Shown: positions 53,022 through 62,519 of the stretch, piece by piece
How positions within the stretch are numbered: position 1 is the stretch's first letter
How the letters are laid out: the number at the start of each line of letters is the position of its first letter
Source: Lepidodermella squamata
Lineage: Eukaryota; Gastrotricha
Reading direction: 5' to 3'
NCBI GenBank assembly: GCA_047495785.1
Contig: JBLDXI010000010.1
Location: 310,001-374,000 of the forward strand
DNA length: 64,000 nt
The notes under the pieces: generated by a model
Database searches by the model: none
Seen by the model: only the letters and a program-made list of their open reading frames with translations
Told to the model about the DNA's origin: nothing
Made by a program: the position numbers and the translations under genes

Positions 53022-53950
53022 CTGAAAGTAACAAAAAGAAATTGAGATTCCCGGAGAGAATGATCGCTTAGTGAGGAAACTGGTGAAGCCGAAAACTTTT
53101 CATAAATGTTATCCTGCTAACAGGAATCGCCCGCTAATAATAGATACGCAGTAATATGAAATTGCCTATATTTACGGATCCGCTCGTGCACATTGATATC
53201 GTTATGATAGCTTCTGTTTAATAGCAACTATAGCAAGTAGGTTATCACTATTCGGGGCTTAAAAGAGATTTGGCTTAAAAATTGACAAAAAGTATTCTCG
53301 AGTTCGGCTGAAAGCGAAACGAAGGCCGGTATTTTAAATAAATCTTGCTAGCTTTAGTCTCTAGCCCTGTTGCACTTCGCTATATAATGAAAAAAGCTCA
53401 GCTATTTTCTCGACGTGGAAATTCGAGTTGGCAAATTCAAGTCTCTTGTGAGTGGAAATTCGAACTGCAAAGAAAGTGGTAAACGCCTTGGCTGACGCCG
53501 ATTATAATCGAGCAGCTGATAATAATCACCGTAACGCTGTGATAATATTCACTCTGATTGATCTTCGTAGAAAACTTACAGGTCTTTCCTGCCTCGTGAC
53601 GCAAGAAGCAGGCTGGAAGACGATTATAAATGCAATGAGAAGGAGCATTTTGAAAATTTTACAAGCAAAGCGGAGATATTACTAACAAAAGCCTCACAAA
53701 TCTTTCTTCGTGTGCGTGTGGACCTCCTAAGTGTATTTTTCTCTTTCCCTTTCTCTTTCAGTAATATAGATGACATACACGTGTAGAACACAATATTCAA
53801 AGCCTGTAACAGCAATTCTCAGCGGAGAAAAAACTCAGGCTATATCATTGTTAACATCCGGATCAAAAGCATGAACTCAGACCTAAAAGCCTGAATGTGA
53901 AAATTGTCGACCTACCTAGGTTCCCCTGATCTAGCGTTTTTATTTATCTA
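53022..53950. repeat. Segmental duplication, unit 1 distal part (ankyrin upstream flank)
   Basis: The block 53200-53880 matches 60090-60650 (shared GTTGCACTTCG.TATA, GATGACATACACGTGTAGAA and TTGTTAACATCCGGATC..GAGCATGAACTCA words) with many small differences. It lies upstream of both ankyrin genes and may contain their first exon and promoter, but I could not identify an ATG exon that is open in both copies. Confidence 0.55.
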
Positions 53951-55160
53951 TGCATTTGAGATAGATGAAGTTTAAGGGCTTTTAATTTCATGATTTGATA
54001 CCCCATGGAGCTTAATAACGCCAACACATCGAGTAAGCAGATCTCAAAGCGTCCACAACAGCGCACACATCTTCGAGTAGGCACGTTCAACGTCCCGGAG
54101 AACATTTTTCCGAGGAGATAAGAGGTTGGTATGTTGAGTACGATGGCTATGCTAAAAAGCAGGACGTCGCCGCTAAGCAGACAAACGAATTTGCCGCTCA
54201 GGAGTCAAAGTTGTCCACGGCGAAACGGCCAAAGTTGATTGTAACGATATCCTGAAAAAACCCTAAAAAAATCCGCGCATTTGAGACCCGATGTCATGCA
54301 TCCGTGCTCGGCGCTCGGCGACGCTTGGGTTTGCCTTGTTTTCCCTCTTTGGTAGTGATTATTCACTGTTCTTATTTAGATGCATGACAAAAGCGATCGC
54401 CGACGCAATTGAAACCGTATGAGGTCCGGATATGGTCCAGGCCAACTGCTGGCCCCACGTAACACGTAATTACGACAAGCGCCTGTTATGGAAGAAAATC
54501 CGAACGACCGCGAAAACAAGAAAGAAATGGCCGTAGCGCGAAGCAAACATCAGTCCGTTTGATGGTTTCATTGGTTGGCCGATATGATCGAGTATTTCAG
54601 ATATTTCGGAGACCCGTTCATAAACTCAGCTACCATGGGAACGAGAATGCCGTGCCCGACTGTCCGGCCACTAATAACACTATCGAGTCACTCTATTTCA
54701 AAAGCAGTCCGTAAAACGTTGATTAGAAATGACGACGAAGTTATGCCTTTCTGGTCTACTTTCCGGCGGCCTAATGTCGGTGCTGATTTCAAGAAGAACG
54801 GGTTCCATCTATCTGGGAAAATTGATGAGAAGTTTCCTCGAAATATGAAAATTTAGGCAGCCAACGGTTTTTTCGCCGAAGACCAGATCGTCATGGGGGT
54901 CTACGTATGGCGAAACTGAGAACCGGAGAATACGAAGCATCTGTTTTCCACTTATTAGCATAGTTTGGCGATATAATTTCAATAATATCGGGTTTGCTAT
55001 GTTCTGCTTTAGCTCTGCGACAAAACTATCAAATTTTGCGGCTTTTGTGAGAAGTGAAGTGCGCACGGATGAATTTCTTCTGCGCGACACTTTCAATTAT
55101 AATGCTCGCGTTATTGAATTGAATTGCGCGACGTTTTGGGCTCCTCTCATATTTGTTGGT
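53951..55160. other. Interval with possible decayed coding pieces
   Basis: Plus-strand stretches at 54128-54245 (VEYDGYAKKQDVAAKQTNEF-like reading) and 54575-54856 (MADMIEYFRYFGDPFINSAT-like) look protein-like but stay short and match nothing I know. They could be remnants of one degraded gene. No RNA gene is seen. Confidence 0.3.
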
Positions 55161-55169
55161 GATATCAAT

Positions 55170-55725
55170 TCAGGGGCTGAGACCTTCCGACTCCGCTGGC
55201 TCTGTGCTAGCGAATTTGAAGCTCCATTTCGTCGGCTTCTCTCTGTCAAATCGAACAGCTTTTGCTTTTCCTGTGGCAGTAGTTATTTGCATTTGTTCTT
55301 TGTTTTCATTGTTGACCAATAACGCTGCCTCAAGAAGTTTGAAGGCAGTTTCCATGGTTACCAAACCGGCGAGTAAATAAACCAACGACTTGTGACTTGT
55401 GGAGAATCGAAGTCTCGTATTCATGGGCCATGAGCAAAATTTCGATCGCCATGTCCAGGGTCAGCTCTTTGACAGCCAATGATCGGGTGTAGAAAAATTT
55501 GAGAAATGGCTTGAAAGCTCGAGCGGTTTTTCCTGGTAAAGGAATGGGATCGGTTTTATCGACTGATTCCTTGAAATTGCCACTGAGTAGCAATTTTTCG
55601 AAAACAGGAGATTGAACGGCTAAAATTGCGCGATGAGCTGTGAATTGTCGCCGTTCAACGATGAAAATCACATCAGTGTACAAGCCTTCGTTGAATAATT
55701 TTTCGGTGAAATCGGTGCTTGACAA
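55170..55725 (-). pseudogene. Chimeric BTB pseudogene
   Basis: The N-terminal part (FTEKLFNEGLYTDVIFIVER.., through AFKLLEAALLVNNEN) is a close copy of BTB copy 3. A frame break near 55390 separates EYETSILHKSQV from LVYLLAGLVTMETA. Directly after LLVNNEN the sequence jumps to the C-terminal end of BTB copy 2 (KEQMQITTATGKAKAVRFDR and KPTKWSFKFASTEP), with the BACK and discoidin-like regions absent. It is therefore a deletion/recombination product of two family members, with an additional frameshift. The upstream flank at 55860-57080 belongs to the duplicated segment. Confidence 0.75.
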
Positions 55726-55859
55726 TTCTGCCTGACGATATCGCGAGCGTTGAGAAATTTCAGAGAAATTGAGGGCGGATTTTCATCAGAATTCGAATGT
55801 TCATTCAGCGATGATTTCTCTGCAGGGTCTCCCAGTCGGTGCTGGGAACAAATCAGCGA

Positions 55860-57084
55860 TCATCATTTCTGGTAAAGGTTGCTGATCTTTAAAAAAATTG
55901 AAATGCCCGACATTGAAAAAATCAGCTTTTAATATCATTGTATTTGAAATTTTGGCACGCGATGAATGATGAATGGGGCCGCATGTTTGAAATCTTGCTA
56001 GATAAGCACCAGCTGTTTAGCTAAATTTGTTTAGTTAAAATAGGTTTCCATTTTCATTCTGGAATCTCATGGCTTCATACCTATAGTGAAATGGGTCAAC
56101 AAAGTCCAACATCTTTTGCTCTTTATTTTTAGAACTTCATGGGTTAGGGATTCCCGCCGTGAAGTCGGCCACTCTGCCAGCGTGGTGAAATTATAGAAAA
56201 TATCCGGCCATACAGAATTATAGAGGAGTTTTTGGCTATCGAATGTCGGTATCCGCAAGTCCGGATGATTCTGCCATGATTCATGGCTCATTTCATAGTC
56301 ACCTGGAGGTCACCTGACGGAATTTGGCAGCCGGGTGCCCAAATTCTGGCCACCTCATCCAGTTACGCTAAAACCTTATAAGTTTGATACCGTTAAATTC
56401 GTCTCGACAAGTCGAGTGTGGAAATCGCCTTTGTTGCTGTACCTGTCAGCCTTTTCCTTGACAACGTGATGCCTGAACGTCTGGTGTTTTTTGTAACGAA
56501 GCACTTTGGAAACGGCATGAGCCCCATTCAGAATTCCATTCAAATCATTGACAGCCACACGCATGGAATCTGCTACCCCGCTGTAAGGATCTGCCGGCTG
56601 GCATCGTGCCATCGAACTAACTAGCTTGTGATAATAATCATGTGTCATGTGATCATCAATTAGGCAACGCCATGTTCGCTGTAGTTATTTCTATATGATA
56701 TTTAAGGCCATGAATGGCAGATCCTCAATGTTCGATTCATTCACAATAAAGTATAGAGTAGTGCCTGGCCAAGTCTTGATGTTTCCCTGACACCCGCATA
56801 GGCCTTGACACGTTTGAAATGGTATAATTTAAAACCTGAAAAGCAATGATTTTACCACAATGAGTTGGAATTCATGCTCCTTTTCGATCTACAGGGGATC
56901 TTCGTGATAGTTTGGACCTCTAGATTTGATATAGTATTCATTAGTATTCATTATAATCCTAATCAGGTAGATGTAGTTTATTAGGCATGTGCTCTACTTT
57001 CCGCATCGCATTTCAAAAATATGTATTCCTGTACAAAATGTTTTACTCGATTATAGACTACAGCCGATTAGTTAGGATTAAAGG
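55860..57084. repeat. Segmental duplication, unit 2 (copy of 47000-48350)
   Basis: A diverged duplicate of the region upstream of BTB copy 3, with the shared markers described at the first copy. It contains extra insertions (for example around 56490-56740) absent from unit 1 and no supported gene. Confidence 0.6.
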
Positions 57085-57505
57085 TTGCAAGGAGCAAGTG
57101 GTCGAGCGGTCCAAGCACCTCACTGACGGCGAAGAGGCACGGGTTCAATACCCAGAACCGCAACACCAATCATTCCTCTACGCATTGAATGCGGCGTTTC
57201 TGGGACCGTTAATCAAGCTGACAGGAAGACGTGTCGCCGACGACCACAATCCTCGAGTGCGTACCTGCTGGTAACACCGCCAAGCAAATCCACCCGTGAC
57301 CGCGGTTTCCTCCCTCCCGGTGTAGGACGCCATTCACCGGCAATCAAGATATGGCTACTCAGCACGCAAAGTCTGGGGACCATGGTTCGACCATCAACCA
57401 TGGGAATAGTGGACTCATAAGCCTTGTGATGATGTCTGATACCAAATGCTAAATGTCGAAAGGCAACTTGCATGAATAAAGAGTATGAGTATGAGTATGA
57501 GGTTG
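57085..57505 (+). mobile_element. tRNA-derived SINE
   Basis: The 5' part resembles a tRNA gene, with an A-box-like TGGTCGAGCGG at about 57098 and a B-box-like GGGTTCAATAC at about 57141 spaced as in a tRNA (a Leu/Ser-type long variable region is possible). About 330 bp of unrelated sequence follows, then a short repetitive tail (GAGTAT)n at 57481-57503. The tRNA-like part cannot form a clean mature tRNA, so this is a SINE, not a gene. No second copy is visible in the window. Confidence 0.55.
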
Positions 57506-57531
57506 TATTTTATGTACATTTATTATAGGTG

Positions 57532-59670
57532 TTACAAAAGGTTGCAAAAATTCAAAAAGAGAAATAAGATTAATATGCGCTTTGACTCGTTACTAATTAA
57601 TTGATTGGAACAAGATGAATTTGCTCGACTTGCTCCTCGCGATCTCAGCAAAGCGGCCGTAGCAGTACTGTTTAGACTTATCGCCCAATCGAGTGCTGAC
57701 TTGCCATCAGCATCTCTGGCATCCTTATTCGCACCTCTATCCAGCAGCAGTCGAACAACTTTCACTTCCGCATCCGAAATCGCAAGCTGCAACTCCGTCA
57801 TGCCAGTGTTATTCTTGGACTCGTTGGCAGCATTACGCCCCAGCAACAGTCGGAAAGCTGCCATTTCCTCATTCCAAACCGCCCAAATCAATGCCGTCCG
57901 GCCGTCGCTACTCTTGGCCTCGATGGAAGCGTTGCGATCTAGCAACAGTCGAACAACTTCGACAAACACATTTCTAGCCGCCCAAATCAACGCCGTCTTG
58001 CCATCATTATCGCTGGTCTCAATGGCAGCGTGGCGATCAAGCAACAGTCCAACTACTTCGAGGTGCCCCTTTAAAGCTGCATTCATTAACGCCGTCACGC
58101 CATTGTTATCCATGGCGTCGATGGCAGCGTTGCGATCTAGCAAAAGTCGAACAACTTCGACATACCCATTTCTAGCCGCCCAAATCAATGCCGTCTTGCC
58201 ATCATTATCTTTGATCTCAATGGCAGCGTTGCGATCCAGCAACAGTCGGGCCGTTTCCACTTTCCCTGCTGCAGCCGCAGTCATCAACGCCGTCCCGCCA
58301 GCAGGATCCTTGGCGTCGATAGTAGCGTTGCGATCCAGCAACAGTTGAACAATGTCCACTCGCCCTGTCGAGGCTGCACACGTCAACGTCGTCCAGCCAC
58401 CAGGATCCATGGCGTCGGTCGCAGCGCTGCGATCTAGCAACAGTCGGACCGCTTCCACGTGCCCGTTCAAAGCCGCCAACCTCAACGCTGTCCGGCCGTC
58501 GTAATTTGTGGCTTCGATGGAAGCGTTGCGATCCAGCAACAGTCGAACTATTTCCTGTTGCCCATTCTCAGCCGCATACATTAACGCCGTCATGCCGGTG
58601 GAGTTATTTTCGGTCTCGATGGAAGCGTTGCGATCCAGCAGCAGTCTAACTACTTCGAGGTGCCCATATAAAGCCGCAATCATCAACGCCGTGACGCCAT
58701 TTTTATCCTTGGCCTCGATGGAAGCGTTGCGATCTAGCAAAAGTCGAATAGCTTCCACTTGTCCTTTATAAGCCGCAATCATCAATGCCGTCCAGCCATC
58801 AGATTCTTTGGCCTCGATGGTAGCGTTGCGATCCAGCAACAGTTGAACAATGTCCACAAGCCCATTCGAAGCCGCAAGATGCAACGGCGTCCAGCCATTT
58901 TTATTCTTGGCATCGATGGCAGCATTGCGATCCAGCAACAAACCAAGTATTTCAAGTTGCCCACTTCTAGCCGCCAACATCATCGCCGTCCAGCCGTCGT
59001 AATTTTTGGCCTCGATATCAGCATTGCGATCCAGCAACAGTCGAACAACTTCCACTTGTCCATTATAAGCCGCAATCATCAATGCCGTCCAGCCAGCAGA
59101 TTCTTTGGCCTCGATGGTAGCGTTGCGATCCAGCAACAGTTGAACAACGTCCACAAGCCCATTCGAAGCCGCAAGATGCAACGACGTCCAGCCATTTTTA
59201 TTCTTGGCATCGATATCAGCATTGCGATCCAGCAACAGTCGAACAACTTCCATATGCCCATACGCAGCCGCACACATTAACGCCGTCGCTCCATTGTTAT
59301 TCTTGGCCTCGATGGCAGCCTTGCGGTCTAGCAACAGTTGAATTAATTCCAGTTGCCCATTCCTAGCCACATACATCAGCGCCGTCATGCCATATCTAGT
59401 TTCTCTGTAATTCGTATCAGCTCCACGATCCAATAACAGCTGAGCAATTTGCAATCGCTGGTTTGATTGCACCGTATTGCACGTAACACTGTGTAGCAGA
59501 GTGCCGTTCATCACATCCCCATCACCACAGTAATAAGGGTTTGGGTTGCGCCAGTTCGGGTCGAATTTGCCGCCAGTGGATTCGTCGATCTCTGCAACGA
59601 GTTGCCGCACCTGCGCTACGTCGTCCGTGGAATATGTTACATTCCACAGCTGTTCGTATACTTCGCTGAT
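57532..59670 (-). CDS. Ankyrin-repeat protein 2 with hydrophobic C-terminus
   Basis: Paralogue of ankyrin gene 1. The exon begins at an acceptor (GTTACTTCAG) at 59670 and encodes about 712 aa. It has the same N-terminal Cys-containing segment (YYCGDGDVMNGTLLHSVTCN), about 18 ankyrin repeats and the same hydrophobic end (SNQLISNESKRILILFLFLN). A three-repeat block of about 297 bp is duplicated (around 58800 and 59100: KNKNGWT.LHLAASNGLVD, KES.GWTALMIAAY). Repeats are again highly uniform and differ in order and number from gene 1, so array expansion occurred after the gene duplication. The first exon is unidentified. Ankyrin arrays mediate protein binding; cellular location is uncertain, and the tail suggests membrane attachment. 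Confidence 0.75.
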   Translation of the reverse strand: MSEVYEQLWNVTYSTDDVAQVRQLVAEIDESTGGKFDPNWRNPNPYYCGDGDVMNGTLLHSVTCNTVQSNQRLQIAQLLLDRGADTNYRETRYGMTALMYVARNGQLELIQLLLDRKAAIEAKNNNGATALMCAAAYGHMEVVRLLLDRNADIDAKNKNGWTSLHLAASNGLVDVVQLLLDRNATIEAKESAGWTALMIAAYNGQVEVVRLLLDRNADIEAKNYDGWTAMMLAARSGQLEILGLLLDRNAAIDAKNKNGWTPLHLAASNGLVDIVQLLLDRNATIEAKESDGWTALMIAAYKGQVEAIRLLLDRNASIEAKDKNGVTALMIAALYGHLEVVRLLLDRNASIETENNSTGMTALMYAAENGQQEIVRLLLDRNASIEATNYDGRTALRLAALNGHVEAVRLLLDRSAATDAMDPGGWTTLTCAASTGRVDIVQLLLDRNATIDAKDPAGGTALMTAAAAGKVETARLLLDRNAAIEIKDNDGKTALIWAARNGYVEVVRLLLDRNAAIDAMDNNGVTALMNAALKGHLEVVGLLLDRHAAIETSDNDGKTALIWAARNVFVEVVRLLLDRNASIEAKSSDGRTALIWAVWNEEMAAFRLLLGRNAANESKNNTGMTELQLAISDAEVKVVRLLLDRGANKDARDADGKSALDWAISLNSTATAALLRSRGASRANSSCSNQLISNESKRILILFLFLNFCNLL

Positions 59671-60089
59671 CTGAAGTAACAAAAAAGAAATTGAGATTCC
59701 TGGAGAGAAAGATCGTTCAGAGAGGAAGATGATGCAAAAAACTAGACGAAATTATTTTTCAGATCACAAATTTTCATAACAAATATCATGATACCAGGAA
59801 TCGATTTACTAATCCGCTGTGTTTCCTCTGGCTACTACAAAGTAGTTTTGTGGCTCAGTTTTCATTAAAATTATAGCTTGTAAGCGATTGTTCGATCTCA
59901 AGTTAAACGCGTAAAATGCATCGTTGCGACTCTGCGCAACATTGAAAAAACAATGCAAAACTGTAATCCGCACTTTCTCGTTAAGGTGAAAGATCGGAGT
60001 ATAGCTCATGTCTACAAGAAGTTGATATTTTTCTCCAAGAGTGAAATTATAACAACAAGTCGTTTACTAACAAGTTGTGCACATTTATT

Positions 60090-60660
60090 TCGGTGCGGTA
60101 GCTTCTGTTTTGCAGTAACTATAGCAAGTACATATCAGGATACATATCACCATTCAGGGCCTAAAATGATTCCCTTTGGCTCTACTCTCTAGCCGTGTTG
60201 CACTTCGTTATACAAGAAAAACGCTCAGCTTAATTTTTCTAAGTGCGAATTTGAGTTGGCTGACTCCGATCATAATCGAGTAGCTGAGAATACTCTCCGT
60301 AACGCATTAATAATCTTCAATCTTCACTCTGATTGATCTTAGTAGAAAACTTACAGGTCTTCGCTGCCTCGGGACGCAAGAAACGGGCTGGAAGACGATT
60401 ATAAAAGCTATGAGAAGGCGCATTTTGAAAATTGTACAAGCAAAACTGAGATACAGCTACCAATAAAGGCTTTATAAATCCTTCTTCGTGTGCACATTGA
60501 CCTTCCTCAAAGTGTATTCTTCGTATATTAAGTTTTTTCTCTTTCTGTAATATAGATGACATACACGTGTAGAATACATTATTCACAGCCTGTAACGGTA
60601 ATACTCAGCGGAGAAAAACTCATGTTGCATTGTTAACATCCGGATCGAGAGCATGAACTC
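60090..60660. repeat. Segmental duplication, unit 2 distal part
   Basis: Copy of 53200-53880 upstream of ankyrin gene 2, with the same shared words and a similar spacing to the ankyrin exon. This supports duplication of the whole BTB-to-ankyrin block. Confidence 0.55.
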
Positions 60661-60956
60661 AAGACCTAAAAACCTGAATGTGTAAAATTGTCGACCTCGC
60701 ATTTGTGATAGACTAAATTAATCTAATGGGTTTTAATTTCACGTTTTGATGACAATCTGGCTAGATTGCCAGATGAGATATGATATTGTTGCCTTTTGCT
60801 CACAAAAAGGCCCGGAAACCGGAAAGTCTTAAAAACATTCGGGTATTCCTTTCCGTTTAGATAAAAAAGCTATATCAACACTGCGCAATACATGATGAAC
60901 CCGCTAAACATTGGTTTCCCGTTATCAGACCTAGTTCTATTATACAGTAGGAAAGC

Positions 60957-61914
60957 ATGTCACAGTGGGGTATCGCTAACAAAGTCTGCATGGTGACAGG
61001 CTCTAACACAGGCATTGGTAAAGCCACAGCACTTGAACTTGCAAAACGTGGCGCTGCGAAAATTATTCTTGCATGCCGCAATGTCAAAGCCGCCGAAGAG
61101 GTTGCTGCGGAGATCAGGTCAAAAATTGGAGCAACAAAAGCCGAATGTGTTGTGGCAAAGCGCTTGGACCTGTCTTCTCTTGAATCAATCCGCAAATTTG
61201 CGGCGGATATCAACCAAAACGAGCCGGCTTTGAATGTTTTGGTTAACAATGCTGGCCTTGAGCAGCCTGAAAAGACGCTGAGTGCTAATGGCTACGAGCT
61301 TACTTTCGCCACTAATCATTTGGGTTATTGTGATTTGAGTACAACCTACACGCTCAATTGAAATTTCTGTTTCAAACTCAGGCCATTTTCTTCTGACAAA
61401 TTTGCTGACCGATTTGCTGAAAAGATCAGCACCAAGTCGGGTTGTTAATGTGGCATCTATTATGTATATGGCAACTTGGCCTTCCGGGTTGGATGTCGAA
61501 GATCATTTCCAAGACAAAAGGTCCTATGGTATGTGGCGAGCATACTGCCAATCAAAACTCGCGAATATTCTTCATGCAAGGGAGCTACATCGAAGGTTGA
61601 ATGGAAGTGAACCTGGCAATGCGCCAAGTTCGGGCGTTTCTGTGTTTTCGTTGCATCCTGGCGTAGTCAAAACTGATTTCTTGCGCTACCGGACAGGCTA
61701 CAGTGCATCCTACATGCGCTTTTTGGTTTCCTACGGTTCGACTGTGGAACAGGGAGCTAAGACGAACGTGTATTGCGCGTGCCAACCGGGGATCGAGAAG
61801 CATTCTGGATTGTATTTTGACGAATACGGCGTGAAATCCACATTGGCTATCGCCCGTGATGATGTCAAGGCTAAAGCTCTGTGGGAGCTGAGTGAGAAAC
61901 TAGTTGCGAAATAA
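60957..61914 (+). CDS. Short-chain dehydrogenase/reductase (retinol dehydrogenase-like)
   Basis: Two exons (60957-61323, 61382-61914; a 58-nt intron) give 299 aa. The Rossmann nucleotide-binding motif TGSNTGIG is near residue 14 and NNAG near 98. The junction restores NHLGHFLLTNLL. The active-site Ser lies in VVNVASIMY and the YxxxK catalytic pair in AYCQSKLAN. LHPGVVKTDFLR is the typical segment after the active site. Overall similarity is to the RDH11-14/WW-oxidoreductase-like group, NADP(H)-dependent oxidoreductases acting on retinoids, steroids or other carbonyls. The substrate cannot be deduced. The first ATG gives the normal short N-terminus without a membrane anchor. A poly-A signal (AATAAAA) overlaps the stop region at 61912. 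Confidence 0.93.
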
Positions 61915-62519
61915 TAAAATATGCTCGCCGTTATTTCGGAACGTTTTATTATCATTTTCTCAGAATAAGAGGTTTCGGAAAAAAATCAGAGTTGCCAGAA
62001 AATCGATAACCAGTAATCGATAATCACTGATTTTTCAGCTAATAAAGAGGTTTTCCCCATTTTGACTCGTAATTCGTGTTTTTCAGGTGCTAAATGACAT
62101 AGATGACATGAAGTCATTCACTCAACGAGAAAAAATCGTAAAAAAGTGATACTTCTGCATACGCAAATATGTGTGTACGGTAAATTTCTGCAAAAATTCG
62201 TATACGCAAATACGCTTATAAGGTAAATTTCTGCAAATTTTCATTTACGCAAATGTGCGTATGTGGTACGTAGAGTGTTAACATCGGCCGCAGCAACTTA
62301 TTTTCCAAGTAGCTAATTTTTTTCCAAGTCAACTTGCGACGAGAAAATTCAAAATTGAAACCCATTACCTACCATTGTTTTTAAGAATCAGCTGAATAAC
62401 CATAAATTGGAAAAAGATAGTATCCAAGAACTGAGAGCTACTATCTTATCTATTAGCCGAGATATGAGGTTGAGCGTGGTTTTATAATCTTTCGCTATGC
62501 TGCGAAGAGTGAGGCCAAG
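61915..62519. other. Intergenic region with a short tandem repeat
   Basis: No gene. At 62158-62275 a unit of about 55 bp (ATACGCAAAT..GTAAATTTCTGCAAA) is repeated about twice. An ATCGATAATCACTGATTTTTC motif at 62010-62035 belongs to the dispersed ATCGAT family seen at 28.7 and 35.6 kb. Confidence 0.4.

Noticed and set aside
57090-57165. Possible functional tRNA gene
   Set aside because: A and B boxes are present, but the acceptor stem and anticodon arm cannot be drawn cleanly and the unit continues into a SINE body with a repeat tail.
57605-59280. Long plus-strand ORFs (247, 173 aa) across ankyrin gene 2
   Set aside because: Antisense shadows of the repeat array, as for gene 1.
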